Source: Magnetococcus marinus MC-1 (lineage in GTDB: Bacteria > Pseudomonadota > Magnetococcia > Magnetococcales > Magnetococcaceae). Taken from it: a DNA stretch of 64,000 nt. Below are positions 54,978-64,000 of this stretch, in pieces (the first letter of the stretch is position 1; each line of letters opens with the position of its first letter). Position numbers and translations under genes: made by a program. Location: NCBI RefSeq assembly GCF_000014865.1, contig NC_008576.1, positions 1,579,501 to 1,643,500 of the forward strand, written 5' to 3'. Below the pieces are notes generated by a model. It searched no databases, was not told the DNA's origin, and saw nothing but the letters and a program-made list of their open reading frames with translations.

Positions 54978-57116
54978 TTAATTGTCAGTCTGAATGAACT
55001 GGCTGGCCCGCCCATACGAGCACACCACGACCTGCCGTTTGGCCCTGGTGGCCGCGACATACAGTAAAGCCCGTTCGCGGTTCTCCGACTCCTTGCGCAC
55101 CACAGGGTCATCGGTGTTGGTCACGGCCCGAGAAAATGGGACGATCCCCTCGTTGACACTGCCAACAATGATCGTCTCGAACTCCAGGCCCTTGATGCGG
55201 TGCATGGTCGCCAGACGGACGCCCGTAACCGACCGTTTCTCAGCCTCTCCACGGTGGATCATGTGCGTCTTGATTCCAGCGGCCTCAAGTTCTGCCTTGT
55301 ACTGCTCAAGGATGCCGTTGGTACGGGCCACGATACAGACCGTGCTGAGTTCCTGGCCGTTGGCCTCGCACTCTTTCAGCAGCGACACGATGTGGTCGGA
55401 TTCCTCCTTGGCGGTCTTGAAGTGATGGACGGCAGGCTGTTCACCATGAAGAAGCGACTTGTACCCCTTCTGGTCATCGGCCCCACCATCGAGGTCGTCT
55501 ACTGGGACGCCTTCCAGCAATCCAACGGCCCACCGTCGGTTCTCTTCGGTCGTGCGGTAGTTGATCCGCAGCTTTCGGCTCCGACCTCTGATGTTGACCC
55601 CGCATTGGCCGAGCACCACCTTGTGGCGGTAGATGCGCTGGTGGCCGTCACCGACGATGAAGATGTCGTTCTGAACCTCGTCACCATCGGGAACAAGACG
55701 GCGGATCAAACGGAATGCCTGATGGCCCATGTCCTGGGCTTCATCGACAACCACCGCGCAGTAGGGAAGATCGTGTCCCTTTTGATCCAGTAGCTGGAGG
55801 GCATCCCGCATCGCGTCGTCAGGCTCACGTAGACCGTTCTCGTCCAGCAGATATCGGTACTCCTCGAAGACCGCCCAGACCTCTTTGCGGGCCTTCCGAT
55901 TCAACCGTGTTCCACGTCCGAGCCTGGGAGCCTTGAAGTAATCGGTGACCGTGGTGATTCCCTGGGGCTGGATCACCTGCTCCCATTCCTCACGGTAGAA
56001 CGACGGTTCGTACCCCAGATCTGACGGCATCATGGTCAACGCCTTCTCCCACAGCGGGCCAGTCCGTCGTCCGAAGTCGATCTCGAACTCGTAACCGTTC
56101 TTACGCAAGAACTCCGAGACCCAGCGATCCAGGTTGGTAACCTCGATCCGAGAGAACGTCTCCTCGCCGCATATCTTGCGCAGGTTAGCCTTGATGTCCG
56201 CCGCGAGATTGCGGGTGAAGGTCGTGAACAGCACTCTCTTACGGCCATCCTGGCAGCGGGTCTGGGCCAACCACTTTGCTCGGTGGAGAGCCACCACGGT
56301 CTTGCCTGTACCTGCACCACCGAGGACGCGCACAGGGCCGTTCCAGTCGCGGTTGACCAACTTGTGCTGCGAGGGGTGGAGGAAGACCCGCCACTTCTCC
56401 AACGGCGCGGACAAGATGGCCTTGAGTTCCATCTCGTCGTCCACCACGTAGAAGCGACGTTTGGAGTCTGGCGTCTCCAGGGCTGCCGCAAAATCGGCGG
56501 TGTCCACGGCTTCAGCCGACGCGGCCACCAGTTCCTGGTCGACCTGCTCGACGCTGTAACCTGCGGCCAGCATGACCAGGGCATCATACGCCTCCTCGGG
56601 CATGCGGCTGGACATGGCATCGAGTTCGTCTTCGTCGTTGATTGTGCGCACGAGGTCGATCAGCGTTTCGGGGATGCCGAGGGAGACCAGTTGACGATCA
56701 CGGATCTCCGCAAACATCCCGACAGGCTGCTCGGGGGCGGGTATCGCTTTCGTTTCCGTGACGGTCGTGGTCTCTACCTCGATGACCTGGAGGCTACCCG
56801 TCTCAGGATGGACATTGCAGACACGCCTGCTGGCCCAGTCGTAAGCTGCGTCGTGGTGATCGACCCACAGGAGCAGATAGACATTGCCAGCTTCAGGACT
56901 CAGGACGATTGCCCTGTAGGTGTTGTCGATACGGACGGAGCGGAGGTTGGTGTCTTTGGCCGCGTTGATCTTCTCGTAGTTGATCCCAGGCGACATCGGG
57001 TTGTCGCGGAACTTGTCGATGAAGTCCATGACCTTGTTCTGCTGCTTGCGCGGGATCTTCGAGAATGCAGACAAGAAATCCGATGCGATGGCGACCTTGA
57101 TCTTCATTGCTGCCAT
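54978..57116 (-). CDS. UvrD-type helicase with RelE-like N-terminal domain
   Basis: 712 aa. Residues 5-95 have the RelE/ParE pattern (SDFLSAFSKIPRKQQNKVMD, then LRSVRIDNTYRAIVL and VYLLLWVDHHDAAYDWA), an mRNA-interferase-like fold fused to a superfamily 1 helicase. The helicase has Walker A GGAGTGKT at 266-273, motif II VVVDEAQDM at 455-463, a motif near GDGHQRIYR (about 485), and a C-terminal VAATRAKRQ (motif VI). GGAGGG precedes the ATG, and the gene begins 4 bases after the DruE-like stop. The fusion may couple RNA cleavage or sensing with DNA unwinding. Toxin activity has not been shown here. Confidence 0.82.
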   Translation of the reverse strand: MAAMKIKVAIASDFLSAFSKIPRKQQNKVMDFIDKFRDNPMSPGINYEKINAAKDTNLRSVRIDNTYRAIVLSPEAGNVYLLLWVDHHDAAYDWASRRVCNVHPETGSLQVIEVETTTVTETKAIPAPEQPVGMFAEIRDRQLVSLGIPETLIDLVRTINDEDELDAMSSRMPEEAYDALVMLAAGYSVEQVDQELVAASAEAVDTADFAAALETPDSKRRFYVVDDEMELKAILSAPLEKWRVFLHPSQHKLVNRDWNGPVRVLGGAGTGKTVVALHRAKWLAQTRCQDGRKRVLFTTFTRNLAADIKANLRKICGEETFSRIEVTNLDRWVSEFLRKNGYEFEIDFGRRTGPLWEKALTMMPSDLGYEPSFYREEWEQVIQPQGITTVTDYFKAPRLGRGTRLNRKARKEVWAVFEEYRYLLDENGLREPDDAMRDALQLLDQKGHDLPYCAVVVDEAQDMGHQAFRLIRRLVPDGDEVQNDIFIVGDGHQRIYRHKVVLGQCGVNIRGRSRKLRINYRTTEENRRWAVGLLEGVPVDDLDGGADDQKGYKSLLHGEQPAVHHFKTAKEESDHIVSLLKECEANGQELSTVCIVARTNGILEQYKAELEAAGIKTHMIHRGEAEKRSVTGVRLATMHRIKGLEFETIIVGSVNEGIVPFSRAVTNTDDPVVRKESENRERALLYVAATRAKRQVVVCSYGRASQFIQTDN

Positions 57117-57120
57117 GGGC

Positions 57121-60100
57121 TTAACCCTCCTCCTTCACTTTGCCGAGCAACGTCGGGTCGCCAAGCACTTCGTCTGCTGTGAACACCTTCCACTGGGCCT
57201 GGGTGAAGGCCCCTTTTGATTCGTCGTCCATCACGATGGCTATACGCTCGGTCTCCCAGGCCACCTCGGCCTCACCGACGATCTCGCCAGAAGCGTCGGC
57301 CAGTTCATAGCCAACCTCTGGTTCGGGCCATCCTGTTTTGGCGAGGTCGGCCAGCAGGCCGTGCAGCGACTCATCGGCCAGTTCGAGTACGTCATCCGAC
57401 CACCCATGGGCCTCTGGTTCCCCTGGGCCTGTAGGCTGTACTTTTGCGTCTTTGATCTCCAGCTTTTCGTAGGCCCGTTTCGACTGCCCGTCGGAGGTGA
57501 CGCAGAAAGCGTGCGGCAGGAACTGGAGCAGGTTGTAGAGCCGAATGAACCCGTTCCAGATGGACTCGAAGCCCTCTTGTTCACGGGCCGCATCGGAATC
57601 TGGCAGGTTGGCGACCAACCGCATGCCAGTAGCTTCACCATCGTTGATGCACATGGGATCGACGGCCAACCAGAGATCCACCTGACCCTGGGACTTCTCC
57701 GACTTCCACCGCCCGCGCACACGGGCCTCGGCATTCTGGGCCACGAACGAACCGATGTTGTCGGGCAGATCCGACAGGCCCTGTTGCCAGTCTCCGTGTG
57801 CCACGGTTTTGTCCAGGTGGATCAGGCCGTGGACGAATGCGCAGTACGTCCACTTGCTGGCGTCGGGCTTGGCCAAGAAGCGCACCAGCCAGTCAAAGCT
57901 GTCGCCCATGTGGAGCGCGTGCATGCCCTCCACCTGATAGCGGTTCAGGAGGTTGTTCAACTCGCCGACCAGTGGAGCCTTCTTCGGGGCCAACAGTTGC
58001 TGAAAATAGTCACCCTGGCCTTTGAACCTGTTCTCCACGTCCTTCCACGAGAGTGACCAGACGTGGAAGTTGCCCGACTGGACAATCGCCATGCGCTGGG
58101 CCATGTCCAGGCCGACGCGGTTCCGATGGTAGAGATAGCCGTCGGTGAAGACCGCAACAGGTTTGGCCCTGGCACTGCGTCCCACGGGCCAGAACAGGAA
58201 ATCGGCCTTGGACGGTATGGTCACCCCGTGCTGCGGCCCCAGGTTGACCTGCGGCTCGATTTCCCACCGTTGTTCGCCAACTGTCAAAAGGTATCCTGGC
58301 TTGCCGCTGGCGGGCAGCATCTTTTTCACCAGCTTGGCCGACTGCTCTTCGACCTTGATGCGCCTGATGGCCTCGATGAAACGAGCCTCCAGTTCACTGT
58401 CGAACAGGGCGTTGACCGATACGCTCTTCAGGCCGTCGATCTTTATCAGATTTTCGCGCTGCTCCAGGATCTCCTTCAGCAGTTCGACAGCGGTATCCCG
58501 AGAGGTCTCGGCCATGTCGTAGCTGTTGCGGTAGGCGAACAGGCAGCGGTAGCAGCCGTCCTTGGTCGCGTCGTCATTGCAACCACATCCCTGGAGGCCA
58601 TCCAATGCCAGTGCGAACACGTCCATCAACGGCTCGGGTGAGCGCATGAGTTGCTTGAGGTAGCCCGTGCCGCCAGGAACCGTGTCGAACAGCACCAGAT
58701 ACCGTTTTCGGTGCGCCGAATCCGAAACAGGCTCTTCCTGCACCGCCGTTTGCAGGTGGCCGACGCTGCCGCCGAACATGCGCTTGAGTCCCAGTTGCAG
58801 TGCCGCGACAAACGAGTTCAGCTTGTCCTCCGACCCCGAGAACGTGGTGACGGGCAAAAGCATGCGGATCGCCTCGGACGCGAACTCGCGGTAGAGGTAC
58901 AGGCACTCCACGATGTTCTTGTCCGACGCCTTGTCGCGGGCGGTGCAGGTAAAGGTGTGATCCCGTTCCTCTTTCGGATCGACCTTGCCGCAGAATTTGC
59001 AGACCTTGAATCCATTACGGTGCAACTCCTGACCGGCAATCGTGATCTTGTCGCCCTCCATACCCCGTAGGCCGAAATTGATCTCACGGAAGGATGCGCG
59101 GCTCAAAAACTCGAAACCGAAGGGCAGATCGTCGTCGGCGATGCGCCATGCGTCGGTGACATGGCGATCCTCGAAGTCCACCAGGGTCTGCTTGTTGTAG
59201 AACGAGGGGGTGCGGTCGTCGCTGTCGTCGCCGATGCGGCTGTCCTTGTCGGAACAGGTGGCGAAGACCTGCCGCATTCTGAGCATCCGCCGCAGTTGAC
59301 CCGCGTCGGCCCACATGGTGCTGCCGCAGCTTGGGCAGGTTGCGGCGTCCTGGCCCGTCCCCACCAACTCCGAGTGTGAGCAGTTGGAGCAGAAGCGCCA
59401 CGTTTCGATCTCGGACGACCCCATGTCCACTTGGTCGATCTTCACCTTCCGACCGTCGGCGTAAAAGGTGTTCTCGGGGGCCAGTTCGTCGATGGCGCTG
59501 GAGGCCGACCGTTCGTACTCATAGCGCCATGTGTCGTAGTTGCCGCCACCGTCCTGGGGATCGCGCTTGCGTCGGTAGATGATGGACTGGAGGACGACGC
59601 CAGCCTCGGGGAATGCGTAGTTGGGCAAAAGCCCTTCGTCGGTGAAGAAGTTGAGGGTGTCGCGGTCGTTGATGGCCTTTACCAGTTCCTGGAGGGCGCT
59701 GCGCTCGCGCTGTAGCTCTTCCAGTTCCTGGGCCTTGTGCTGGCCAGCGGCGGGGTCATTTTCCTTTTTCTTGATGCGGTCTTTGAGCAATCTGACCTTG
59801 CGCTGTAGGGAGTCCCGTTGCTTGCGCTGGTCTTGCAGGCCGTGGGTGATGCGCCATGTCAGGCTGCCGTGGGTGTCGTCGTCTCCCTGGACGAAGTTGG
59901 TGATGTGCGCCTTGGACTCATCATCCAGCGACCCAGTAAACAGACCCATGAACGTGGCCAGCAACTTGGTCTGGTGGTTATCGATGAACCGCATCAGGTT
60001 GTGCGGAAACTTCTTGGGGCTGACTTTATCCAGATTGCCGAGGACACTGCGCAGTTGACGAGGGAAGTCGCTTTCCGCGATGCCCGAGGACACCCAGCGG

Positions 60101-63100
60101 TCGAAACAGAAGGCTGTGAACTGGCGCTCCAGCACCGCCGAGGCGTTGAGAAAGACCCCTGGCGGATCGACGTGGCCTGCCAGCATGGAACGCGGATCCG
60201 CAAAAAAGTAGAGGTCGTGGGGACGACCGTTGGCGATGGTGACGTTCAGGGCGTTTCCGTCTCGCCGTCCCGCCCGTCCAATGCGTTGCAGGTAATTGGC
60301 TTGAGCAGGTGGAACCGAGCAGAGAATGGCCGACGACAGGTCGCCGATGTCAATACCCATCTCCAGGGTTGGGGTGCATGAGAGCAGGTTGGGGTGCCAC
60401 GGTTGGCGGTCTGCTTCGGCAGCCTTGAACTGGCGTTCCAACTCCTCGCGGTCGTCGCGTTTGAGCAGTCCCGTATGCTCGGCGGCGAAGATGCGTTTGA
60501 TGTCTCCACTGGCGTACAGCAGGCCGTAGTAATCACGACGCGGCGGCACGGGTCGGTAGACCCCCTGGCAGTTGGAGCGCAAGCAGAGCGTGCCGTCCCA
60601 GGCTGCCGCCTCGGCCTGATCGAAGGTCGTGGTGTTGCCGCATGCCTCGCAGAGGAACTCCTGGAGTTCATGGCTGACCAGCAGGGCCTCGGGCTTGATG
60701 CCCCAGACCTTGATGCCCTGAACCACGGTCTGATCAAGGATGCCAGCGTCTACCAGCCCTTTGAGCAGGATATCGTAAAAACGGTCAATTTCGCTGCTGA
60801 CCAATAGATTCTGCTGGCCCAGCATCCGTTCAGCCCAGGCCTGATACCAAGTACGTTTGTGGCCTTGGGCCGCCACGGGGATGTCGAACCGTTGACCCAT
60901 CTTCCTGCTGGTCAAAAATGTCGGCGCACGGGTGAAGGGGCCGAAATTGGGCATCCAGTGAATGCGCTTCAGCAGGTACTCCCGACCCTGGTTTTCGATG
61001 TAGGTCTCCAGCGCCGTGTGGCTCACCGCACCCTGATGGCGCAGGTGGGTCACGAGGCCCATGAGGAAACGGCGCAGGGTGTCGGCCTCCAGTTCCCGCA
61101 AGGCCCCGATCTCGTTTTGCAGAGGTTCCAGCAGGGCCTGTATCGCCTGTTCCAGAAGATCGGGGTTTAGGTGCGCCGTGGCCGACAGGGTTTTTTCCAA
61201 CGTGCGACCGATGCGGGCGCTGAAGGCCAGTTCGCTGGTGACCTCCCAGTCGATGCGCCGTTCCACTTCATGCTTGAGCCGTGACCCTACAGGCAGCTTG
61301 CCGCTCTTCTGTAAAGCGTCGTAGTCGGCGAACCAGCCCATGTTGGGGGCGATGAAGGTGGCGATGAACTGCTTGTCGTCCATCTGGGCCGACCAGTGCT
61401 TGATGAATGCGTTGGGCAACTCCTTCAGGGTGAGGCCCTGGCCCGCATGCTGAATGAACTGACAGAGGGCGGTGCGGAAGTTGAACTTCCATGTGCGGGC
61501 GGCGAAGAAACCAGCGCGGTGGGCGGCGTCCTGTACCGAGTCGGAAAAGGTCAGCAGCTTTTTGTCGTCGTTGAACGACGAGGCGAAAAGCTGGGCGATG
61601 AGCACGCTGGTGAGGCTCGCGGCCTGGGAGCCGACCAGAGTCAGGCTGTTGTGACCGCCGCAATACGGGCAGTGGTGGGTGGAGATGATGCGGTCATTGC
61701 GGCGGGCCTCGTTGTTGGGCACCAGGACGGTCACCAGCTTGTCCTCGCCGCAGTTGGAACAATCGCCTTTCCGTTGCGCGGGGTTCATGGTCATGCAGTT
61801 GGGGCAGAGGTGGCTGTAGTAGCCCGCGCTGGTGGCTGCTTCGCCATTGTTACCCTCGGGGAAGAGGAAGGTAACCCGCTGGTCGCCGTTGAAGAAGCCG
61901 ATGTAGAAGTCCCTAAGGGCCGTCTCCACCTTCTCACTGTTTTTGCCCTTGAGGCCCGACCAGCCGACGCTGCCGCACTCGCGGCAGTGAACGATGGGCA
62001 GGTGACGTTTCTGTTGCTCGTCGGTCAGGTCGTCGTGGAAGCGAAGCTGCGGTTTGACATCGTCCGTACCGTCGGCGACGGTGGCGACCATGCGGCGCAA
62101 TTCCCGCATCCACCATTGCAGGCGCACCTGGAGAAACGGCTGGCCATTGGGGTTCTTGGCTTCGGAAACCAGGGTCAGCAGGCTGTTCAGAACGTGGCTG
62201 CGGTAGGCGCGATCCCCCGATTGCAGTTCGGTGGTGATGCGGGCCAATTCGGTCAGCAGGTCGTCATAATCCAGCGCCTGACCGCTCAAGACCTTCAATA
62301 GGTTCTGGAAGAAGACGTGGCCGCGCAGGCGGTCGGCCAGTGCGGTGCGCCACGCGGGATCGTCGAAGTCGGCGATGGTCTCGCCGAACCAGAGTTCGTG
62401 CTGCTTGGCGACATAGGCCCGATGGTTGGGGTGTGATGAGGGATCGATGTCGGCGACCTCTCCGCTGGAGGGAATGGCGACCTGACGGATCAGGCTGTTT
62501 TCCAGGAACTGGCCCGCCTTCTGGCGTTGCTCGGTGATGATCGACCCTGGCTGGAAGGTCTCGCCGAAGACCTCCGAGGCGTAGTCCAACAGGGCCTTGG
62601 CCCCCGAGGCGTCCCCCAGAGTGGCCGAGGTGCCGACGCAGCAGAGGTGGTTCTTGGGCGTGCCCAGGCGGGCCTTGAGGCGGCGGATCAGGCAGGCCAG
62701 ATCGGTGCCTTGGGCGCCATCGAAGGTGTGCAGTTCGTCCACGACCAGATAGCGCAGGGTGTCGGCGTCGTTGTGCTGCCAGAGATCCCGATCCCTGGGA
62801 CGGATCAGCAGGTAGTCCAGCATCTTGTAGTTGGTGAGCAAAATGTCGGGCGGGCTGCGGCGCTGGGTCTCCTTGTCGGTGATGATGTGGTCGGCCCCCA
62901 TGACCTTGCACGGGTCGTGTTCGCTCTGGCCGATAAAGAGGCCAGCGGTAACGTGGCCCTTGAGGTTCGGGTTGTTAAAGACCAGCTTGGCGATACGGGC
63001 CGCTTGGTCGGAGGCCAGGGCGTTCATGGGGTAAATCAGGATCACCTTGACCCCAGGCTCACCACGATGCTGGTAGCAATAATCCAGGATGGGGTAGAGA

Positions 63101-63420
63101 AAGCATTCGGTCTTGCCCGACCCCGTTCCCGTCGCGACGATGGTGGATTGGGGCGGGGAGGCCGACAGCCGCTGGAACGCCTGTTCCTGGTGGCGATGGG
63201 CATTGAAAGGCATAGGGATGTCAGGGAAGAAGTCTTTGCCTGACGCCCCCTGCTCGAAGGGCAGTCCCAGGGAGAGGTATGGCCCCTTAAACACCTCCCC
63301 AGGCCGGGTCAGTAAATCACCCAATAGGCCATGGAAGTGCTGTGTGGCAATTGGGAAGGTGGTTTCCAGGAAGTCTTCGACCCCTTGGCGCAATTGATGT
63401 GTGAGGACGGAAGGGATCAT
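57121..63420 (-). CDS. giant DUF1998 helicase, DruE-like (2099 aa)
   Basis: Start at ATG 63420, overlapping the upstream methyltransferase stop (ATGA). N-terminal superfamily 2 helicase: motif I GTGSGKT at 98-104, motif II VVDELHTFDGAQGTD at 226-240, helicase motif QRIGRAGRRDG near 1110. Several zinc clusters lie between (CRECG, CPNCM, CSNCG, CPYCG). Near 1640 the DUF1998 hallmark GGTGY is followed by the four-Cys group GCGCNDD...GCYRCLF. The C-terminal 250 residues contain a nuclease-like pattern (KADFLFW, KPVAVFTDGYLYH). Length and architecture fit DruE of Druantia and the DrmA/DrmB type of DISARM. Anti-phage role inferred. Confidence 0.85.
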   Translation of the reverse strand: MIPSVLTHQLRQGVEDFLETTFPIATQHFHGLLGDLLTRPGEVFKGPYLSLGLPFEQGASGKDFFPDIPMPFNAHRHQEQAFQRLSASPPQSTIVATGTGSGKTECFLYPILDYCYQHRGEPGVKVILIYPMNALASDQAARIAKLVFNNPNLKGHVTAGLFIGQSEHDPCKVMGADHIITDKETQRRSPPDILLTNYKMLDYLLIRPRDRDLWQHNDADTLRYLVVDELHTFDGAQGTDLACLIRRLKARLGTPKNHLCCVGTSATLGDASGAKALLDYASEVFGETFQPGSIITEQRQKAGQFLENSLIRQVAIPSSGEVADIDPSSHPNHRAYVAKQHELWFGETIADFDDPAWRTALADRLRGHVFFQNLLKVLSGQALDYDDLLTELARITTELQSGDRAYRSHVLNSLLTLVSEAKNPNGQPFLQVRLQWWMRELRRMVATVADGTDDVKPQLRFHDDLTDEQQKRHLPIVHCRECGSVGWSGLKGKNSEKVETALRDFYIGFFNGDQRVTFLFPEGNNGEAATSAGYYSHLCPNCMTMNPAQRKGDCSNCGEDKLVTVLVPNNEARRNDRIISTHHCPYCGGHNSLTLVGSQAASLTSVLIAQLFASSFNDDKKLLTFSDSVQDAAHRAGFFAARTWKFNFRTALCQFIQHAGQGLTLKELPNAFIKHWSAQMDDKQFIATFIAPNMGWFADYDALQKSGKLPVGSRLKHEVERRIDWEVTSELAFSARIGRTLEKTLSATAHLNPDLLEQAIQALLEPLQNEIGALRELEADTLRRFLMGLVTHLRHQGAVSHTALETYIENQGREYLLKRIHWMPNFGPFTRAPTFLTSRKMGQRFDIPVAAQGHKRTWYQAWAERMLGQQNLLVSSEIDRFYDILLKGLVDAGILDQTVVQGIKVWGIKPEALLVSHELQEFLCEACGNTTTFDQAEAAAWDGTLCLRSNCQGVYRPVPPRRDYYGLLYASGDIKRIFAAEHTGLLKRDDREELERQFKAAEADRQPWHPNLLSCTPTLEMGIDIGDLSSAILCSVPPAQANYLQRIGRAGRRDGNALNVTIANGRPHDLYFFADPRSMLAGHVDPPGVFLNASAVLERQFTAFCFDRWVSSGIAESDFPRQLRSVLGNLDKVSPKKFPHNLMRFIDNHQTKLLATFMGLFTGSLDDESKAHITNFVQGDDDTHGSLTWRITHGLQDQRKQRDSLQRKVRLLKDRIKKKENDPAAGQHKAQELEELQRERSALQELVKAINDRDTLNFFTDEGLLPNYAFPEAGVVLQSIIYRRKRDPQDGGGNYDTWRYEYERSASSAIDELAPENTFYADGRKVKIDQVDMGSSEIETWRFCSNCSHSELVGTGQDAATCPSCGSTMWADAGQLRRMLRMRQVFATCSDKDSRIGDDSDDRTPSFYNKQTLVDFEDRHVTDAWRIADDDLPFGFEFLSRASFREINFGLRGMEGDKITIAGQELHRNGFKVCKFCGKVDPKEERDHTFTCTARDKASDKNIVECLYLYREFASEAIRMLLPVTTFSGSEDKLNSFVAALQLGLKRMFGGSVGHLQTAVQEEPVSDSAHRKRYLVLFDTVPGGTGYLKQLMRSPEPLMDVFALALDGLQGCGCNDDATKDGCYRCLFAYRNSYDMAETSRDTAVELLKEILEQRENLIKIDGLKSVSVNALFDSELEARFIEAIRRIKVEEQSAKLVKKMLPASGKPGYLLTVGEQRWEIEPQVNLGPQHGVTIPSKADFLFWPVGRSARAKPVAVFTDGYLYHRNRVGLDMAQRMAIVQSGNFHVWSLSWKDVENRFKGQGDYFQQLLAPKKAPLVGELNNLLNRYQVEGMHALHMGDSFDWLVRFLAKPDASKWTYCAFVHGLIHLDKTVAHGDWQQGLSDLPDNIGSFVAQNAEARVRGRWKSEKSQGQVDLWLAVDPMCINDGEATGMRLVANLPDSDAAREQEGFESIWNGFIRLYNLLQFLPHAFCVTSDGQSKRAYEKLEIKDAKVQPTGPGEPEAHGWSDDVLELADESLHGLLADLAKTGWPEPEVGYELADASGEIVGEAEVAWETERIAIVMDDESKGAFTQAQWKVFTADEVLGDPTLLGKVKEEG

Positions 63421-64000
63421 TTGCCGCCTCCACCAAACCGCTCTCCAAACGCCGCCCACACGGTCTCGTAATCCTTCTCCCGATCGCATTTGTCGAAGGG
63501 GGCGTGGTAGGTGATGGTGCGCTCGATGGGGCCACCGGGGAGGGTGTCGTCGGTGATGGTCTGCTCTACCGTACCCTCGCTCATGTCTTTAATTTTTTCC
63601 CACTCTTTGCGAGTAAAGCCAACTTCAGAGAAGCCCTTCTTTTTGATGAATGCAATTCGACCTGTATGGTCATAAAAGGTATGGTTCTCGATATTACGCA
63701 AACCAAAAAACTGTGCGCGGTAGATGGTTTGCAACTCGGCCAGGGTCAACCCCAAGGCCATGGCGGCCAGCACGTCGATCTCCACCAGGGCCTGCCGTCG
63801 GGCGTAGTCGGTGCGGAGGGCGCAGTCGCGGTGCCATTGGGGCGTCAGGTTGGTGAAAAAGCTATTTTCCAGTCGTGGGTCGTCCTTGGCCCAGCGGTCT
63901 TGCTGAAAGGCGGTGTCCCAGCACTCTGACCAGAGGTCTGCGTAGTGTGTTGTGAGGGCATTCAGTATGAGCGACCTGCCATGAAGGTATGGCCGGAATC
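63417..64000 (-). CDS. DNA methyltransferase, C-terminal part (Eco57I-like), truncated by window edge
   Basis: The frame is open from the right window edge to TGA 63417-63419, 194 codons. The end (QALVEIDVLAAMALGLTLAE, then FYDHTGRIAFIKKKGFSEVG, and ERTITYHAPFDKCDREKDYE) is typical of the C-terminus of large class I SAM-dependent methyltransferases of the Eco57I/DISARM type. The catalytic motifs lie outside the window. It overlaps the DruE-like gene by 4 bases, so expression is coupled. It probably marks self DNA for the operon's defence activity. Confidence 0.75.
   Translation of the reverse strand, partial: FRPYLHGRSLILNALTTHYADLWSECWDTAFQQDRWAKDDPRLENSFFTNLTPQWHRDCALRTDYARRQALVEIDVLAAMALGLTLAELQTIYRAQFFGLRNIENHTFYDHTGRIAFIKKKGFSEVGFTRKEWEKIKDMSEGTVEQTITDDTLPGGPIERTITYHAPFDKCDREKDYETVWAAFGERFGGGGK

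Noticed and set aside
61396-62301. 301-aa plus-strand frame and other long plus frames at 56-63 kb
   Set aside because: GC-rich antisense frames of the giant helicase and UvrD genes; the minus-strand frames carry continuous helicase motifs.
1-64000. CRISPR array, rRNA or tRNA genes
   Set aside because: No regularly spaced direct repeats of 24-40 bases with unique spacers, and no rRNA or complete tRNA sequence was seen on either strand.

Overview
The window reads as a chromosomal island of a Gram-negative proteobacterium. The supporting signs are an IHF-alpha homologue, a sigma54-type activator, lambda-like head genes, Rz-era lysis genes and Shine-Dalgarno sites in front of most genes. The species cannot be named from the sequence. 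No rRNA, tRNA or CRISPR array was found. A large lambda-like siphovirus prophage sits between two sets of defence-type genes, and a short protein-quality-control cargo lies at its right side.

Left flank (1-9.8 kb). A truncated SMC-like ATPase (TrlF-like C-terminus) is followed by an overlapping histidine kinase with HEAT-like repeats, a response regulator and a fused XRE/sigma-region-4 protein. This looks like one signalling operon of unknown purpose. After a block of palindromic repeats comes a PspF-like enhancer-binding protein with no sensor domain. Next is an AAA+ ATPase/subtilisin pair that fits the IetAS anti-phage family. A GG-N10-GC sigma54-type promoter and an inverted repeat lie between the activator and the pair, which suggests the activator controls it. 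Two small genes and a DDE transposase (9.1-10.9 kb) close the flank.

Prophage (about 11.3-51.5 kb). The early module holds a recombination ATPase, a DUF669-like ssDNA-binding protein, a superfamily 2 helicase, an ORF6N protein, a Cas4-like nuclease, a TOPRIM primase-helicase and a RuvC-like resolvase. A TTCCCGG repeat array next to an AT-rich palindrome is a candidate origin. After the ihfA and endA homologues and a lysis cassette there is a roughly 700-nt gene-free region with nested complementary helices and a terminator. It is best explained as a large structured non-coding RNA. Packaging and head genes follow: HNH, TerS, ParB-methyltransferase, TerL, gpW, portal, S49 protease with nested scaffold, decoration protein, capsid E and FII-like. 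The tail genes are tube, chaperone with a -1 frameshift, tape measure and tip proteins. Several minus-strand inserts interrupt the late genes, including ParDE-like and HigBA-like toxin-antitoxin pairs. No integrase or CI-type repressor is visible, so the element is incomplete or its lysogeny genes lie elsewhere.

Right flank (51.5-64 kb). An HtpX-like protease, Hsp20, a membrane protein and a truncated DegP resemble part of a heat-resistance (tLST-type) locus. They lie between two copies of the last tail gene. Beyond them, on the minus strand, a methyltransferase C-terminus, a 2099-residue DruE-like DUF1998 helicase, a UvrD-type helicase with a RelE-like N-terminus and a 127-aa protein form a tightly coupled Druantia/DISARM-like defence operon that runs off the right edge.
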